64,000 nt of DNA from DATDAW01 sp036524675 (GCA_036524675.1 DATDBU010000113.1:62001-126000), one strand, 5' to 3'. Numbered from the stretch's first letter, positions 1 through 9,133 are shown. Numbers and translations: made by a program. The notes: generated by a model not told the origin, from the sequence alone.

Positions 1-43
1 GCATTTGCGTTTTTCATTCCTCTGCTTCCTTTTCGTTCCGTTC

Positions 44-971
44 ATGACGCTGCATCACGCGATTTTTCACGGAACGATACGGGTAAGGCACGGCCAGCAT
101 GTCGAGTTTCGGCGCTGGCTTGGGCGATACGATGCGGCGCTCGCGCATTTTCCGGGAAAACTTGGAAACGTAACCGTTCCGCCGCCGGCAGGCAGCAACA
201 CCTGGTCGATGCGGCTCGTTTTCGAAACGAGCGAACAGCTCGAAGCATGGCTCGATTCCTCAGAGCGTGCAGACTTGTTGCGCGAAGCAGCACCGCTTCT
301 GGAAGGCGGCCCAATTTATAAAATCACCCGCGACCATCCATCGGATGGCAGCGTAACCGAAGTACTGTTTGCGAAAATCCAACCGGGAGCCGAAAATGCG
401 TTTCGGCACTGGAGCACCAAAATCAACCGCGCGCAGTCCCGATATCCAGGCTACCTGGGCGTGACCATCCAGCCGCCGTTTGCCGGACAATACGAATGGA
501 CGACATTGCTGCGATTCGACTCCCCGGAGAATCTCGACAACTGGCTCAAATCCCCCGACCGCAGGGAACTCATGCGCGAAATGCAGACATTTCTCGTGAG
601 CGGATCCCGCCACCGATTGGCTACATCATTTCCAAGTTGGATCCCCGCCCCCCCCAGCTTCGGCCAGACCCGCACCGAATTGGAAAACGACAGCGCTCGT
701 TTTACTGGGACTGTTTCCAATCGTGATGCTCGAGATGTGGGCGCTCGGCGGGATTCTCAACCAGTACTTCGCGCGATCACCCGGCATGTTCGTAGCCAAC
801 ATGATCAGCGCTGGACTGACTGGTTACGTCTCCATGCCATTGCTAGTGCGCGCCTTCCGCTGGTGGCTATTCTTGAGAGAAGACTCTTCGAAATGGATTA
901 CGCCTGTCGGCATAGTATTGCTGCTGGCACTCTACGCCGCGGAAATCATTTTGTTTTGGAACTTGCACTAA
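44..971 (+). pseudogene. Tandem ABM-domain membrane protein (COG3224-like), frameshifted at a C8 tract
   Basis: Two antibiotic-biosynthesis-monooxygenase-like (dimeric ferredoxin-like) domains lie in the first ~190 codons, each ending in a D/E-x-L-x-x-W-L-x-S-x-x-R element. The family normally continues with three transmembrane segments. That C-terminal part is present (positions ~672-971, with NWKTTALVLLGLFPIVMLEMW followed by two more hydrophobic stretches), but one frame away. The frames join if one C is removed from the run of eight C at 648-655, giving the family's Pro-rich linker and then PNWK. The ATG at 44 is preferred over a TTG at 5, but a start upstream of the window is possible. 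Function of the family is unknown; the break is either a sequencing or assembly error or a real frameshift. Confidence 0.75.
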
Positions 972-1042
972 CTCTATCTTCATATCCTACTCGTTAACAC
1001 TACCTTACTCTCCCGTTTCTCCTCCTCACCGCCCCGTTGTGT

Positions 1043-1705
1043 ATGAGCAAGTCAAAGAGTCGGACGAACGATACGGAAGACGCCATGGGAGCGATCATCC
1101 TCTCTGCGGGCGCATCCCGCCGGATGGGTTCTCCCAAGGCCCTGCTTCCCTGGGGCAAATCGACCGTCCTACAGCACCTTTCCGACCTCTGGACATCCGC
1201 GGGCGCCACGCAGATCGCTGTTGTTCTCGATCCTGCCAACTCCGCCATCGCTGCAGAACTAGACCGCCTCGCTGTGTCCGATCGAATACCCAACCCGCAT
1301 GCCACCGATGGCGGGATGATGTCCTCCCTGCGAGCCGCGGCAAAATGGCCAAATTGGAATGCGTCTATCCGCCGTTTTGCCGTCGCGTTGGTCGATCAAC
1401 CGCATATTTCCCGCGGCACTCTTATTTCCCTCAACAGATTTTCTCACGAGAACCCCAAAAAAATTTGCCAACCCCAATTTGGCAATCGCCGCGGGCATCC
1501 CGTTTTTCTCCCAAAAGAAATATTTGTTAGTCTCGCTGCCACGACAGAACCGGATTTCCGCGCGTTTATCAGGCGTCACGCCAGCCTCCGGGCGTTTCTA
1601 CCCTGCGCCGATGAAGCTGTCATTAGTGACATGGATACACCGGAAGACTATCGGAAGGCAGTGGAGCGAAACGTTCCAGACGATGAAACAGTGGGCGGCC
1701 TATAG
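1043..1705 (+). CDS. MobA/MocA-like molybdenum cofactor nucleotidyltransferase family protein
   Basis: The N-terminus has the nucleotidyltransferase signature of the MobA-like NTP transferase superfamily (ILSAGASRRMGSPKALLPWG) with the G-x-G-like loop, the R-M-G and the P-K-x-L-L lysine. A VDQPH metal-binding segment follows mid-protein, and a C-terminal DMDTPEDY motif closes the fold. MocA/CoxC-type relatives attach CMP to molybdopterin. No molybdoenzyme gene is nearby, so the substrate is not proven. ATG 1043 and ATG 1085 are both plausible; the latter begins directly before the motif. A degenerate paralogue lies at 38186-38764. Confidence 0.8.
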   Translation: MSKSKSRTNDTEDAMGAIILSAGASRRMGSPKALLPWGKSTVLQHLSDLWTSAGATQIAVVLDPANSAIAAELDRLAVSDRIPNPHATDGGMMSSLRAAAKWPNWNASIRRFAVALVDQPHISRGTLISLNRFSHENPKKICQPQFGNRRGHPVFLPKEIFVSLAATTEPDFRAFIRRHASLRAFLPCADEAVISDMDTPEDYRKAVERNVPDDETVGGL

Positions 1706-1744
1706 TAAGCCGGCCACTGCAGATAACGTTTTTTCGCCGCGAAA

Positions 1745-3292
1745 CTACTTGGACGATTCAATCCGCGGGAATAGTGGAACCGGCCGCCCCAGTTGATGTC
1801 CGTCGGGGAGTTTCCCCCATTCGACCTCTGCAAGCTTCATTGGGCCGCGCCAGTTGAGTTGGCTGAAAATACCGGTCGCCGCTTTCGGCAGCACCGGTGA
1901 AATGAGGATCGCGACCATCCGAAGCGACTCAGAGAGAGAGTACAATACACGATCAAGGCGTTCCGCCTGCGCCGGTTCTTTGGCCAAGGACCATGGTTTT
2001 TCGCTGTCAATAAACTGGTTGCACACGACCACGAGTGCGAATGCGTTTTCCAAGCCTGCGGAAATCCGGAATTCAGTCATTACCTGCCGGTAAGCGGCAA
2101 TTATATCGGCACTCGCTGGAGCAGACCCGACCGCTTTCTTCAATACGCCATCGCGATATTTCTGCGCCATGTTCAACGTGCGATTGAGCAGATTGCCAAG
2201 CGAATTCGCCAGGTCCGCGTTGTAACGCTGAACCAACCGTTCCTCGGAAAAATCGGCATCCCGGCCCGTGGCGATATCGCTCATGAGATAATAACGGAGA
2301 GCTTCCGCACCGTACTGGTCTGCTAGAACGTCGGGATCGACGATATTGCCGAGGCTCTTGCTCATCTTCGCTCCGCCGATATTCCACCAGCCGTGAACCA
2401 GCAACGGCGGAATCTCGTCGTCGGCAAACCCGAGCCCTTTCAACATGATGGGCCAGTAAACACCATGCGCCGGGATGAGTATGTCCTTGCCGATAATATG
2501 CAACGCAGGCCACCATTTTTTGAACTCCGCAAGGTCCGCGCCAGCTTCGGCGCTATAGCCCGCGAAGCTGATGTAGTTCACCAACGCATCGAACCAGACA
2601 TAAGTCACAAAGTCCGGATCAAACGGGAATTCGATGCCCCACGAGAGTCGGGCCTTCGGGCGCGAAATGCAAAGATCGCCTTCGAGCTTTTCCACTGCAT
2701 TCCGCAATTCGGCGACCCGAAAATCAGGGATGACAAGCGGATTTCCAGCTGCGGACCGGGCGTCGATCAATCGGATCAGCCACTCTTTGTGTTCCGCGAG
2801 TCGGAAGTAATAGTTTTCCTCTTCACGAAATTCGACCTGGCCCCATTCGGGCCCAAACTCGCCATCGGGACCGCGCTCTTTGTCGGTGAGAAATTGCTCC
2901 TGGCGAACACTGTAATAACCACCTCTTTTATCCTTATAGATCTGTCCGGCGTCGTTAAGGCGCGTGAGGATTTTCTGAACGCAAATCTTATGAACCGGCT
3001 CCGTGGTCGCCGCCCAACGATCATAGCGAACGTCGAGTTTTTCCCAAAGCGCGATGAATTTGGTGGTGATGCTATCAACGAATTGCTGTGGAGCGACGCC
3101 TTGCTTTTCCGCCGATTGCTGCACTTTTTGACCATGTTGATCCACGCCGGTCAGAAAAAAAACTTCGCGCCCAGCAAGCCGTTGATAGCGCGCGATTACG
3201 TCTGCCATCACTTTTTCATAGGCATGACCGATATGGGGCGCACCATTTGTGTAATCAATCGCGGTGGTAACGAAAAATGGTTTGGAACTCAT
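1745..3292 (-). CDS. metG: Methionyl-tRNA synthetase
   Basis: Charges initiator and elongator tRNA-Met with methionine. Class I signatures are intact: HIGH at residues 20-23 and KMSKS at 309-313. The insertion that often carries a zinc knuckle (about residues 125-150) has no Cys-x-x-Cys pairs, so this is the zinc-free type. The protein stops at 515 residues and lacks the C-terminal EMAPII-like tRNA-binding domain that many bacterial MetRS carry. It is the last gene of a minus-strand run with the PpiD-like and TPR genes, only 3 bases after the TPR gene, which suggests co-transcription. Confidence 0.97.
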   Translation of the reverse strand: MSSKPFFVTTAIDYTNGAPHIGHAYEKVMADVIARYQRLAGREVFFLTGVDQHGQKVQQSAEKQGVAPQQFVDSITTKFIALWEKLDVRYDRWAATTEPVHKICVQKILTRLNDAGQIYKDKRGGYYSVRQEQFLTDKERGPDGEFGPEWGQVEFREEENYYFRLAEHKEWLIRLIDARSAAGNPLVIPDFRVAELRNAVEKLEGDLCISRPKARLSWGIEFPFDPDFVTYVWFDALVNYISFAGYSAEAGADLAEFKKWWPALHIIGKDILIPAHGVYWPIMLKGLGFADDEIPPLLVHGWWNIGGAKMSKSLGNIVDPDVLADQYGAEALRYYLMSDIATGRDADFSEERLVQRYNADLANSLGNLLNRTLNMAQKYRDGVLKKAVGSAPASADIIAAYRQVMTEFRISAGLENAFALVVVCNQFIDSEKPWSLAKEPAQAERLDRVLYSLSESLRMVAILISPVLPKAATGIFSQLNWRGPMKLAEVEWGKLPDGHQLGRPVPLFPRIESSK

Positions 3293-3295
3293 TGG

Positions 3296-3634
3296 CTAAT
3301 CTCGCGCTATCTTTCCTCCCCACGATAGTATTTTCGCCTTCGCGCCGGCAGCTTCTGCTTCCTTGATCTGATCGTTGCGGACGTAAAACATCGATAGGCT
3401 TGACCACGCCAGGAGATCGTTGGGGCGGAGTTCCGTGGCTTTCAAACCGGCTTCAATCGCTTCCGGATAACGGCCCACCTTCATGAGGGCCATCCCAAGC
3501 GCATGCCAGCCGTCAAAAAACGTTGGATCAAGTTCGGTGCAACGGCGGTATTTTTCCACGGCGGCGTCGAGATCCCCCAAAGCCAGGTCGCTATTGGCGT
3601 CGTCGAAGATTTCCTCCAAAGCGTTTTCAGCCAT
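3296..3634 (-). CDS. Small TPR protein
   Basis: 112 residues made almost wholly of tandem tetratricopeptide repeats (A-L-x-x-G-D-L-D-A-A-V-E-K-Y-R, then G-W-H-A-L-G-M-A-L-M-K-x-G-R-Y-x-E-A-I). There is no signal peptide, so it is cytoplasmic. Its ATG overlaps the TGA of the upstream PpiD-like gene (TGATG), indicating translational coupling, and metG starts 3 bases beyond its end. TPRs mediate protein contacts; the partner is not visible here. Confidence 0.8.
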   Translation of the reverse strand: MAENALEEIFDDANSDLALGDLDAAVEKYRRCTELDPTFFDGWHALGMALMKVGRYPEAIEAGLKATELRPNDLLAWSSLSMFYVRNDQIKEAEAAGAKAKILSWGGKIARD

Positions 3635-5121
3635 CACCCGGGATTGCCCGCGCCGACACGGAGGTTAGCTGCATTGCGCTGGCCGCGCAGCCACTCGCCA
3701 AAAACGACCATGCGCTTGCCGTCCTGAAACAGCGCAAGAACATCCTTCTTCCGCTCGTTCCATTGGCTTTCGTCGATGGGATCCACCTTCTCAAGGAATG
3801 CAAGGGCGCCGCCCGTCGGGGCGTCGATGAAATCGCTAATAGATCCGGGAGTTAAATCGGCCGCGCGAAATTGCAGCATCTGGTTGCTATCCTGGGCATC
3901 GCGCAGCTCAGCGAGCGCCAATGGCGGAAGCGCCTCAACTTTCAAACCTTCTGCCTCGGCCGCCTGGGCAAACGTCTTTCCGTTTTTGATGGCGGTTGCG
4001 AGTTTGACCTTCAAATCGGCAGCCCGCTTGGACATGGTATCCTGAATTTTCCGCCCCTCCAAAAGGCTGGCTATTCGCGGTGTTGCCTGTTCCAGCGTCT
4101 CCGGCTGGCTGGGCTCGATCTTTTCCAAATGCAGAACGTAAAATGCATCCTCGGTTTGCACGATGTCGCTATCGGCTGATTCGCCGGTCAGGCTAAATGC
4201 TGTCGCTCCGAAACCAGGTACGCCGGCGACCTCTGCAGGTGGGTTTGACTGGGTAAATGGGGCAGTCGTTTTCACTTCCACACCGAGATTCTTTGCGACC
4301 TCCTCAAATTTGGCACCAGTCACGAGCATCTTTTGCGTGAACTGATCAGCCTTATCCGAGATAGGCTGAAGCGCGGCTACACGCTCCTTGCCCTGAAGCG
4401 ATTTGTCTTTGTCTGGCAGCCCGAAGACGACGTATTTCACAACGCGTTTCTCCTCGGTTTTATACGAGCTCTTGTTCTTCTCGAACCAGTCTCTGATTTC
4501 CTCAGGCGTCACGGCTGCGCTCTTGGCAAACTCGTCGCGATTCAAGCGAACGACCCACAGATGCCGCTTGCCGGATGCACGCGCGTACTCGTAACGAACC
4601 TCGTCATCAGCGACAGCAACGGTGGATCCAATAATATCTTTCAGCCGCGCCAGGCGCAGGTCATCGCGAACGAGGTCCTCCATCTGCTGCGACGTATAGC
4701 CATTGGGCGTCAAAGTCTCCGCGATGAATTTGTTATATTTGACAAGATCGAACTTTCCGTCCGTCTGGAACGCAGGTAGCGACTGGATGCGCTTCTGCAC
4801 AGCCTCAACGCCGGGATCCACCTGAAGCTGGCTGGCGGCGTGCCGCAAAACTATCGTATCCCATACGAATTCGTCCTGGTTTCCACGGGGGGAAAGCGCC
4901 TGGAGCAAATCCAAAAGACCCATGGAATATGCCACCTGCGCCTGACGAGCCGTTCTCTCAAACTCGGTTCCGCTGACTTTCCTCCCATAAATCTGTCCGA
5001 CCGATGTCTGACCGAGCTTCTGCAGATCCGTCTGATTGTAAAGCCAGACGAAGGAGATAATCACGAGCACTGAAATAATAATCATCAGCGCCCGCTGATT
5101 TTTCCGTATAATATCGATCAT
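3634..5121 (-). CDS. PpiD/SurA-like membrane-anchored periplasmic chaperone
   Basis: 495 residues starting MIDIIRKNQR with one N-terminal transmembrane anchor (about residues 12-30), then a SurA_N-like helical region and a parvulin-like peptidyl-prolyl isomerase segment (about 230-340), ending in a C-terminal helical region. This is the PpiD architecture: an inner-membrane chaperone facing the periplasm that helps newly exported proteins. The parvulin region is divergent, so isomerase activity is doubtful. ATG 5121 is chosen because it starts exactly at the typical PpiD N-terminus; the 66 codons further upstream look non-coding. First gene of the ppiD-TPR-metG run, divergent from the gene at 5182. 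Confidence 0.8.
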   Translation of the reverse strand: MIDIIRKNQRALMIIISVLVIISFVWLYNQTDLQKLGQTSVGQIYGRKVSGTEFERTARQAQVAYSMGLLDLLQALSPRGNQDEFVWDTIVLRHAASQLQVDPGVEAVQKRIQSLPAFQTDGKFDLVKYNKFIAETLTPNGYTSQQMEDLVRDDLRLARLKDIIGSTVAVADDEVRYEYARASGKRHLWVVRLNRDEFAKSAAVTPEEIRDWFEKNKSSYKTEEKRVVKYVVFGLPDKDKSLQGKERVAALQPISDKADQFTQKMLVTGAKFEEVAKNLGVEVKTTAPFTQSNPPAEVAGVPGFGATAFSLTGESADSDIVQTEDAFYVLHLEKIEPSQPETLEQATPRIASLLEGRKIQDTMSKRAADLKVKLATAIKNGKTFAQAAEAEGLKVEALPPLALAELRDAQDSNQMLQFRAADLTPGSISDFIDAPTGGALAFLEKVDPIDESQWNERKKDVLALFQDGKRMVVFGEWLRGQRNAANLRVGAGNPG

Positions 5122-5181
5122 GTTGGTTTGGGGAATTTTGAGAGTTGCTTTCGCAATGCGCGTTCCTAGATTTGGCGGGAC

Positions 5182-5949
5182 ATGAGATTTAGTCCTCCCA
5201 GCTCCCCCCTTCAACTTCTTTTTCCCGCGTTTGCCGCCGCAGTTCTCACGATTTCCCCTCTGGCAACGCACGCCCAAGACAGCATTTTGCAAACGAATGG
5301 GACGGTGCGCCAGGGCCAAATCGTCCGAGTCGCTCGCGGCTCGGCTATGATCAAAATCGGCGCCGGAGAAGTCGGCGTTCCCTTCGCGCAGATCTCACAA
5401 ATTCAAATGGCTACCCCGGCACCGGCTACTCGTGGTCTGCAACTTCAGGAAGCTGGGAAAGTGTCTGATGCGATTGCAGCACTGAAACCCGTCGTTGAGC
5501 AGTTTGGAGGACTTCCTACCGAATGGGCCCAACAGGCTACCGCTGCTCTGGGTGACCTGTATCTGTCGCAGAACAATATGAAGGAGGCCGCTGCCGCTTA
5601 TTCCAAATTCAAGGCACTTTATCCCGGCGCGGGTCTGTCGCTGCAAGCAGATGTGGGTATGGCTCGCATCGCTGCCGCCGACGGCAAAAATGCCCAGGCG
5701 CGAGCGACCCTCGAGCCGGTCGTTGCGACCGCGCTCACAAAGGCTGACGTGTCGAAAGCGGAATCGGCGGCATTCGGGCAAGCCTATTATACCCTCGGCA
5801 GCCTCGATGAAAAAGACGGAAAATTCGCCGAAGCACTCCAGAATTACCTGCGGACAGTCACCATTTTTTACGCGGACCGCGCCACCGCTGCACGCGCTCA
5901 GGAACGTGCGGATGCCTTAAGAAAAGCGCACCCGGTAGCCGTTCCATAA
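5182..5949 (+). CDS. Exported TPR protein upstream of ExbB/ExbD
   Basis: 255 residues with a Sec signal peptide (cleavage after A-T-H-A, about residue 31). A short beta-rich segment (about 35-75) follows, with a G-x-V-x-x-G-x-I-V-x-V pattern. Then come TPR-like helical repeats (about 85-245) resembling YbgF/CpoB-type tol-associated repeat proteins. It sits 70 bases upstream of exbB on the same strand, so a periplasmic role with the proton-driven ExbB/ExbD motor is a reasonable inference. No enzymatic motif seen. Confidence 0.75.
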   Translation: MRFSPPSSPLQLLFPAFAAAVLTISPLATHAQDSILQTNGTVRQGQIVRVARGSAMIKIGAGEVGVPFAQISQIQMATPAPATRGLQLQEAGKVSDAIAALKPVVEQFGGLPTEWAQQATAALGDLYLSQNNMKEAAAAYSKFKALYPGAGLSLQADVGMARIAAADGKNAQARATLEPVVATALTKADVSKAESAAFGQAYYTLGSLDEKDGKFAEALQNYLRTVTIFYADRATAARAQERADALRKAHPVAVP

Positions 5950-6019
5950 AAAAAAAACAGACGTATTCGCGCCTTGACTCCCCGAACCTGTGCATGTCCT
6001 CTTTCCGATCCTCTCCTCG

Positions 6020-6937
6020 ATGAATACCCCCCGCTCGTCTTCACATTTGCGTTCGTTCGCAACCCTTTGCGCTTCCTTCCTGCTCGCCACCCCGGTTTTT
6101 GCGCAGGAAAGCTCCCCCGCGCCCGCGCCTGAGCAACACTCCATTCTCCAGCTCATCTGGCATGGCGGTCCGCTCACGGTTCTGATCTGGATATGTCTCG
6201 TATTGACCTCGGTGACGATGGTCACATTCATCATCCAGAATATCCTCTATCTTCGTAACGATAAACTGGCTCCCCCGCCTCTTTTTGATTCGCTCAAACA
6301 AACGCTCGCCTCCGGAAATTACCAGGAAGCTTGGGAAATCTGCAAAGCCAACCGTGTCTACCTTGCCAACGTTCTGAAGGCTGGTCTCGAACGGCTAGGC
6401 CGTGGAAAGGAAGCCGTCCAGGAGGGCCTCGCAGAGCACGGCCTCCGCGAAGCGCAAATCCTTCGCACGCGCAACAGTTATTTGTCGGTCATCGGTGTGG
6501 TTGCACCCATGATTGGGTTGCTCGGAACCGTCATCGGCATGATGCGCGCGTTCGCCACTCTTGCGTCCAGCGGCATCAAAGATCCCAGTAAACTCGCAGC
6601 GAATATTTCCGAGGTTTTGCTCGCGACAGCCAGCGGCCTCTTCATCGCGATTCCTGCATTTATTTGCTACTACATTTTCCGGAATCGCGCCCAGATGGTC
6701 ATCGTGCATGCTGATGACAAGCTCAACACGCTCGTCCAGGATATTCCGTACGATGAGCTGACCGGAATTCGTATTGGCGAAACATTCAGCCCCGGCGTGC
6801 CGGGTGTTGCCGCTGATGCCGCAACATCGCGCAAAGTTTCGATGGCACTCACGACAAATTGCCCTGTTTGCAACAGCGCCATCAGCCCTGGTATTACCCC
6901 GTGCCCGCATTGCCAGGCCGCTCTTCAGTGGTCGTAG
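6020..6937 (+). CDS. exbB: MotA/TolQ/ExbB proton-channel protein with C-terminal zinc ribbon
   Basis: 305 residues from ATG 6020. A signal-like hydrophobic N-terminus (ending P-V-F-A-Q) is followed by a first membrane helix (about 45-70), a cytoplasmic domain, and two more helices holding the ExbB/TolQ signature (APMIGLLGTVIGMMRAF and later A-T-A-S-G-L-F-I-A-I-P). These channels use proton flow with ExbD/TolR to energise outer-membrane processes. Unusual is the C-terminal tail with four cysteines as two C-x-x-C knuckles (C281/C284 and C295/C298), a typical zinc ribbon. Two exbD genes follow directly. Confidence 0.9.
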   Translation: MNTPRSSSHLRSFATLCASFLLATPVFAQESSPAPAPEQHSILQLIWHGGPLTVLIWICLVLTSVTMVTFIIQNILYLRNDKLAPPPLFDSLKQTLASGNYQEAWEICKANRVYLANVLKAGLERLGRGKEAVQEGLAEHGLREAQILRTRNSYLSVIGVVAPMIGLLGTVIGMMRAFATLASSGIKDPSKLAANISEVLLATASGLFIAIPAFICYYIFRNRAQMVIVHADDKLNTLVQDIPYDELTGIRIGETFSPGVPGVAADAATSRKVSMALTTNCPVCNSAISPGITPCPHCQAALQWS

Positions 6938-6976
6938 CCGCGCACTTTTAAAAAGAACCCGCCTGATTCTCCCCAG

Positions 6977-7468
6977 ATGGCCCTCAGTCACACGAAAAAA
7001 TCCAAGAGCGAACTCCGCGTCATGCCGGAGGAGGATCCGGACTTCCAGATCGCGCCGATGATCGATATCTTGCTGGTGCTGTTGGTATTCTTCATGTCCA
7101 TCAGCTCGACACAGGTTCTGCAATCCAATCAACAGGTCCAACTTCCGGTTGCCGCCAAGGCGAAACAAAAAAAGGATGAAACTGCCGTCGCAGGCCAGAC
7201 TGTCCTCAACGTTTTGTGGGTCCCACTCGGCAATAGCGGCAGCATCACCGTCGACGAAGCCGACGTAAAGGACCCCGTCCAGGTCATTCCGCTCCTCCAG
7301 GAGCGCTTGAAGCTGAATCCCAAACTCCGTGTTCTTATACGCGCGGATCGCCGTGCACCGTACAGCTTCATCCGGCCGTTGCTTGTAGCGGTCGGGCAGG
7401 CAGGCGCCACCAATATCACTTTTTCTGTGCTCAACAAGGACGATCAAAACCAGGGAGGCGCGAAATAG
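6977..7468 (+). CDS. exbD: ExbD/TolR-family biopolymer transport protein (first copy)
   Basis: 163 residues with a short cytoplasmic N-terminus, one transmembrane helix around residues 32-48 containing the conserved aspartate (Q-I-A-P-M-I-D-I-L-L-V-L-L-V-F-F), and a periplasmic domain. The aspartate is the proton-carrying residue of the family. Lies 39 bases after exbB and abuts a second exbD, so the three form one operon. The periplasmic insert (about 60-95) is longer than in the second copy, which suggests the two copies form a heteromeric stator. Confidence 0.9.
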   Translation: MALSHTKKSKSELRVMPEEDPDFQIAPMIDILLVLLVFFMSISSTQVLQSNQQVQLPVAAKAKQKKDETAVAGQTVLNVLWVPLGNSGSITVDEADVKDPVQVIPLLQERLKLNPKLRVLIRADRRAPYSFIRPLLVAVGQAGATNITFSVLNKDDQNQGGAK

Positions 7469-7888
7469 ATGGCCGGCGGAGGTGGAGGTGGTGAAGATGG
7501 GGATATGGGCTTTCAAATCGCCCCGATGGTGGACGTTGTTTTCGTGCTGCTGCTCTTTTTCATGGCGATGGCCGGCACGCAAACCACCGAGCTGGAGCTT
7601 TCCATCAATCTTCCCAGCCAGGGAACGGCCAAAAAAGATGTTCCCACTACTCCAATAATCATCGACATCAACGTCGATGACTCCGTCGTCGCCAACGGAA
7701 GGACCTTCGACTCGCCTACGACGAAAAATCTCGTTCAGCTTCAGACGTGGCTGTCGGAAACGATCAAGATGTTCGGCGGAAAAGATCCAGTCATTATCCG
7801 GCCGGCAATGGAAACCAAGCAGGAACGCATCATCGACGTTCTCAATGCAGCTGCCGGCGCCGGAGTCACGAATCTAACATTCGGGTAA
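7469..7888 (+). CDS. exbD: ExbD/TolR-family biopolymer transport protein (second copy)
   Basis: 139 residues; the ATG follows the stop codon of the first exbD without a gap. A Gly-rich N-terminus (G-G-G-G-G-G-E-D-G-D) leads into the transmembrane helix with the conserved aspartate (FQIAPMVDVVFVLLLFFM), then a periplasmic domain ending in the typical I-D-V-L-N-A-A-x-x-A-G-V-T-N-L-T-F. Works with ExbB as a proton-driven motor; the energised outer-membrane partner is not in this window. Confidence 0.9.
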   Translation: MAGGGGGGEDGDMGFQIAPMVDVVFVLLLFFMAMAGTQTTELELSINLPSQGTAKKDVPTTPIIIDINVDDSVVANGRTFDSPTTKNLVQLQTWLSETIKMFGGKDPVIIRPAMETKQERIIDVLNAAAGAGVTNLTFG

Positions 7889-7968
7889 CAAACCTCGTCA
7901 CGCCGTCCTGCCGTTCTAATTGTCCGGCAGCAGCAGTCATTTGAATGGACTGGGTTGACTGGGCGCCT

Positions 7969-8787
7969 TCAGAGAATACGCAGTGAAGCGATCAGATTAC
8001 GATCAATCCGCCCCGTGACTTCCAGGTCATTATCACTCTGGTAACGGCGGATGGCCCGTCGCGACGCTGGACCGATATCGCCGTCGATTGGGCCGCTGTA
8101 ATAACCGAGCTTCGCCAATTTTCGCTGGACGGCAAACGAGATGGATGTGTCGTAGCCAGGGGACACCTGCTCACCCCGATAAATACGGACATCTTCATCG
8201 TAATAACGACCATCGTAGTAGCCTCCGTACGGGTAGATCCCGCCCACTGTCACGCCAAAAGACGGTCCCCACCAAGGACCCCAGCCATATGTGTAATACG
8301 GATATCCCCAATACCCACCGTAGTACCGCCGGTTACCATAATATCGGTAGCGAGGATATCGATATCTCGAGTCGTAGTAGTACCGGTGACGACCGCCACG
8401 ATCCCAGTCCCGATGATAATCCCGCCGGCGATTGTCACGATCCCACTTGCGACGATCCGCGTACAGGTTCCGATCCCAGTTTGAATTTCGCCGAAAATCG
8501 CGAGTCTGCTCGATCATCTCCTCCCGTTGCACCTGGGAGGCCTTGATCTGCCTTTGCAGGGAAAGATCTTTCCGATCGACGTACCGGTCCACGCCGTTGT
8601 CAAAGCCCCGGTTTGAATCCCTTCGGAAATTCTGTGTTCGCTCAATGACCTGCTGGCGCTGAGCCTGAGCCTGTCGGAATGGATTTCCCCGAGATATATC
8701 GGCGGCCATCAAGCTGGCGGCGATCCCCGTCGTCAGCGTCAAAATCGCTGCAAAAACGACCCGTCGGGAAACCGAAAACGTCTTCAT
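7969..8787 (-). CDS. Exported Tyr/Arg/Gly-rich protein with C-terminal peptidoglycan-binding domain
   Basis: 272 residues from ATG 8787. Signal peptide (MKTFSVSRRVVFAAILTLTT, cleavage near A-S-L-M-A-A), then an Arg/Asp/Gln-rich segment, a ~75-residue low-complexity stretch dominated by Tyr, Arg, Gly and Trp (about residues 120-200), and a C-terminal PG_binding_1 domain (A-V-Q-R-K-L-A-K-L-G-Y-Y, G-P-I-D-G, R-R-Y-Q). The C-terminal domain should tether it to peptidoglycan in the periplasm. The tyrosine-rich block is of unknown role; composition resembles structural or cross-linking cell-wall proteins. Confidence 0.8.
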   Translation of the reverse strand: MKTFSVSRRVVFAAILTLTTGIAASLMAADISRGNPFRQAQAQRQQVIERTQNFRRDSNRGFDNGVDRYVDRKDLSLQRQIKASQVQREEMIEQTRDFRRNSNWDRNLYADRRKWDRDNRRRDYHRDWDRGGRHRYYYDSRYRYPRYRYYGNRRYYGGYWGYPYYTYGWGPWWGPSFGVTVGGIYPYGGYYDGRYYDEDVRIYRGEQVSPGYDTSISFAVQRKLAKLGYYSGPIDGDIGPASRRAIRRYQSDNDLEVTGRIDRNLIASLRIL

Positions 8788-8889
8788 GAACAACAATCTT
8801 CGACCGTTTCAGCGGAAATCCACTCAAACTTTATCGCTTCCCAGCCTCAAACAACCAACTCTCAGCAAGATTTCACCGGCTGCAGGGCG

Positions 8890-8961
8890 TGCACAGTGAG
8901 GGGATCGAACCCCCGACCAACGCGGTGTAAACGCGCCGCTCTACCGCTGAGCTAACTGTGC
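8890..8961 (-). tRNA. tRNA-Val (anticodon UAC)
   Basis: Read on the minus strand it folds as a complete cloverleaf: acceptor GCACAGT/ACTGTGC, D stem GCTC/GAGC, anticodon stem GCGCG/CGCGT with loop TTTACAC (anticodon TAC), a 5-base variable loop, and a T arm with loop TTCGATC. The discriminator base is A and CCA is not encoded. Confidence 0.97.
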
Positions 8962-9133
8962 AAATCCCAGGAAATCAGTCGTTTTTGGCGTTTTGAACTG
9001 CCAACGCCGCGTATTATCGGTCGCACCAGCGAAAAGGCAAGCGGTTCCCTACAAGCCGCGTGAATCCATTGCAACGCGATCCAACGACCTTGTCTGCAGC
9101 GGTCAGCTTGACAAGCAGGTCAGGTCACCAGCA

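Noticed and set aside
2393..3328. Long plus-strand open frame (311 codons) opposite metG
   Set aside because: Antisense shadow of a clearly real metG with intact motifs; product has no domain-like features and no ribosome binding site.
6395..7582. 395-codon minus-strand frame opposite exbB/exbD
   Set aside because: Covers the reverse complement of three recognisable genes; composition (His/Arg/Asp-rich) is typical of antisense shadows at this GC content.
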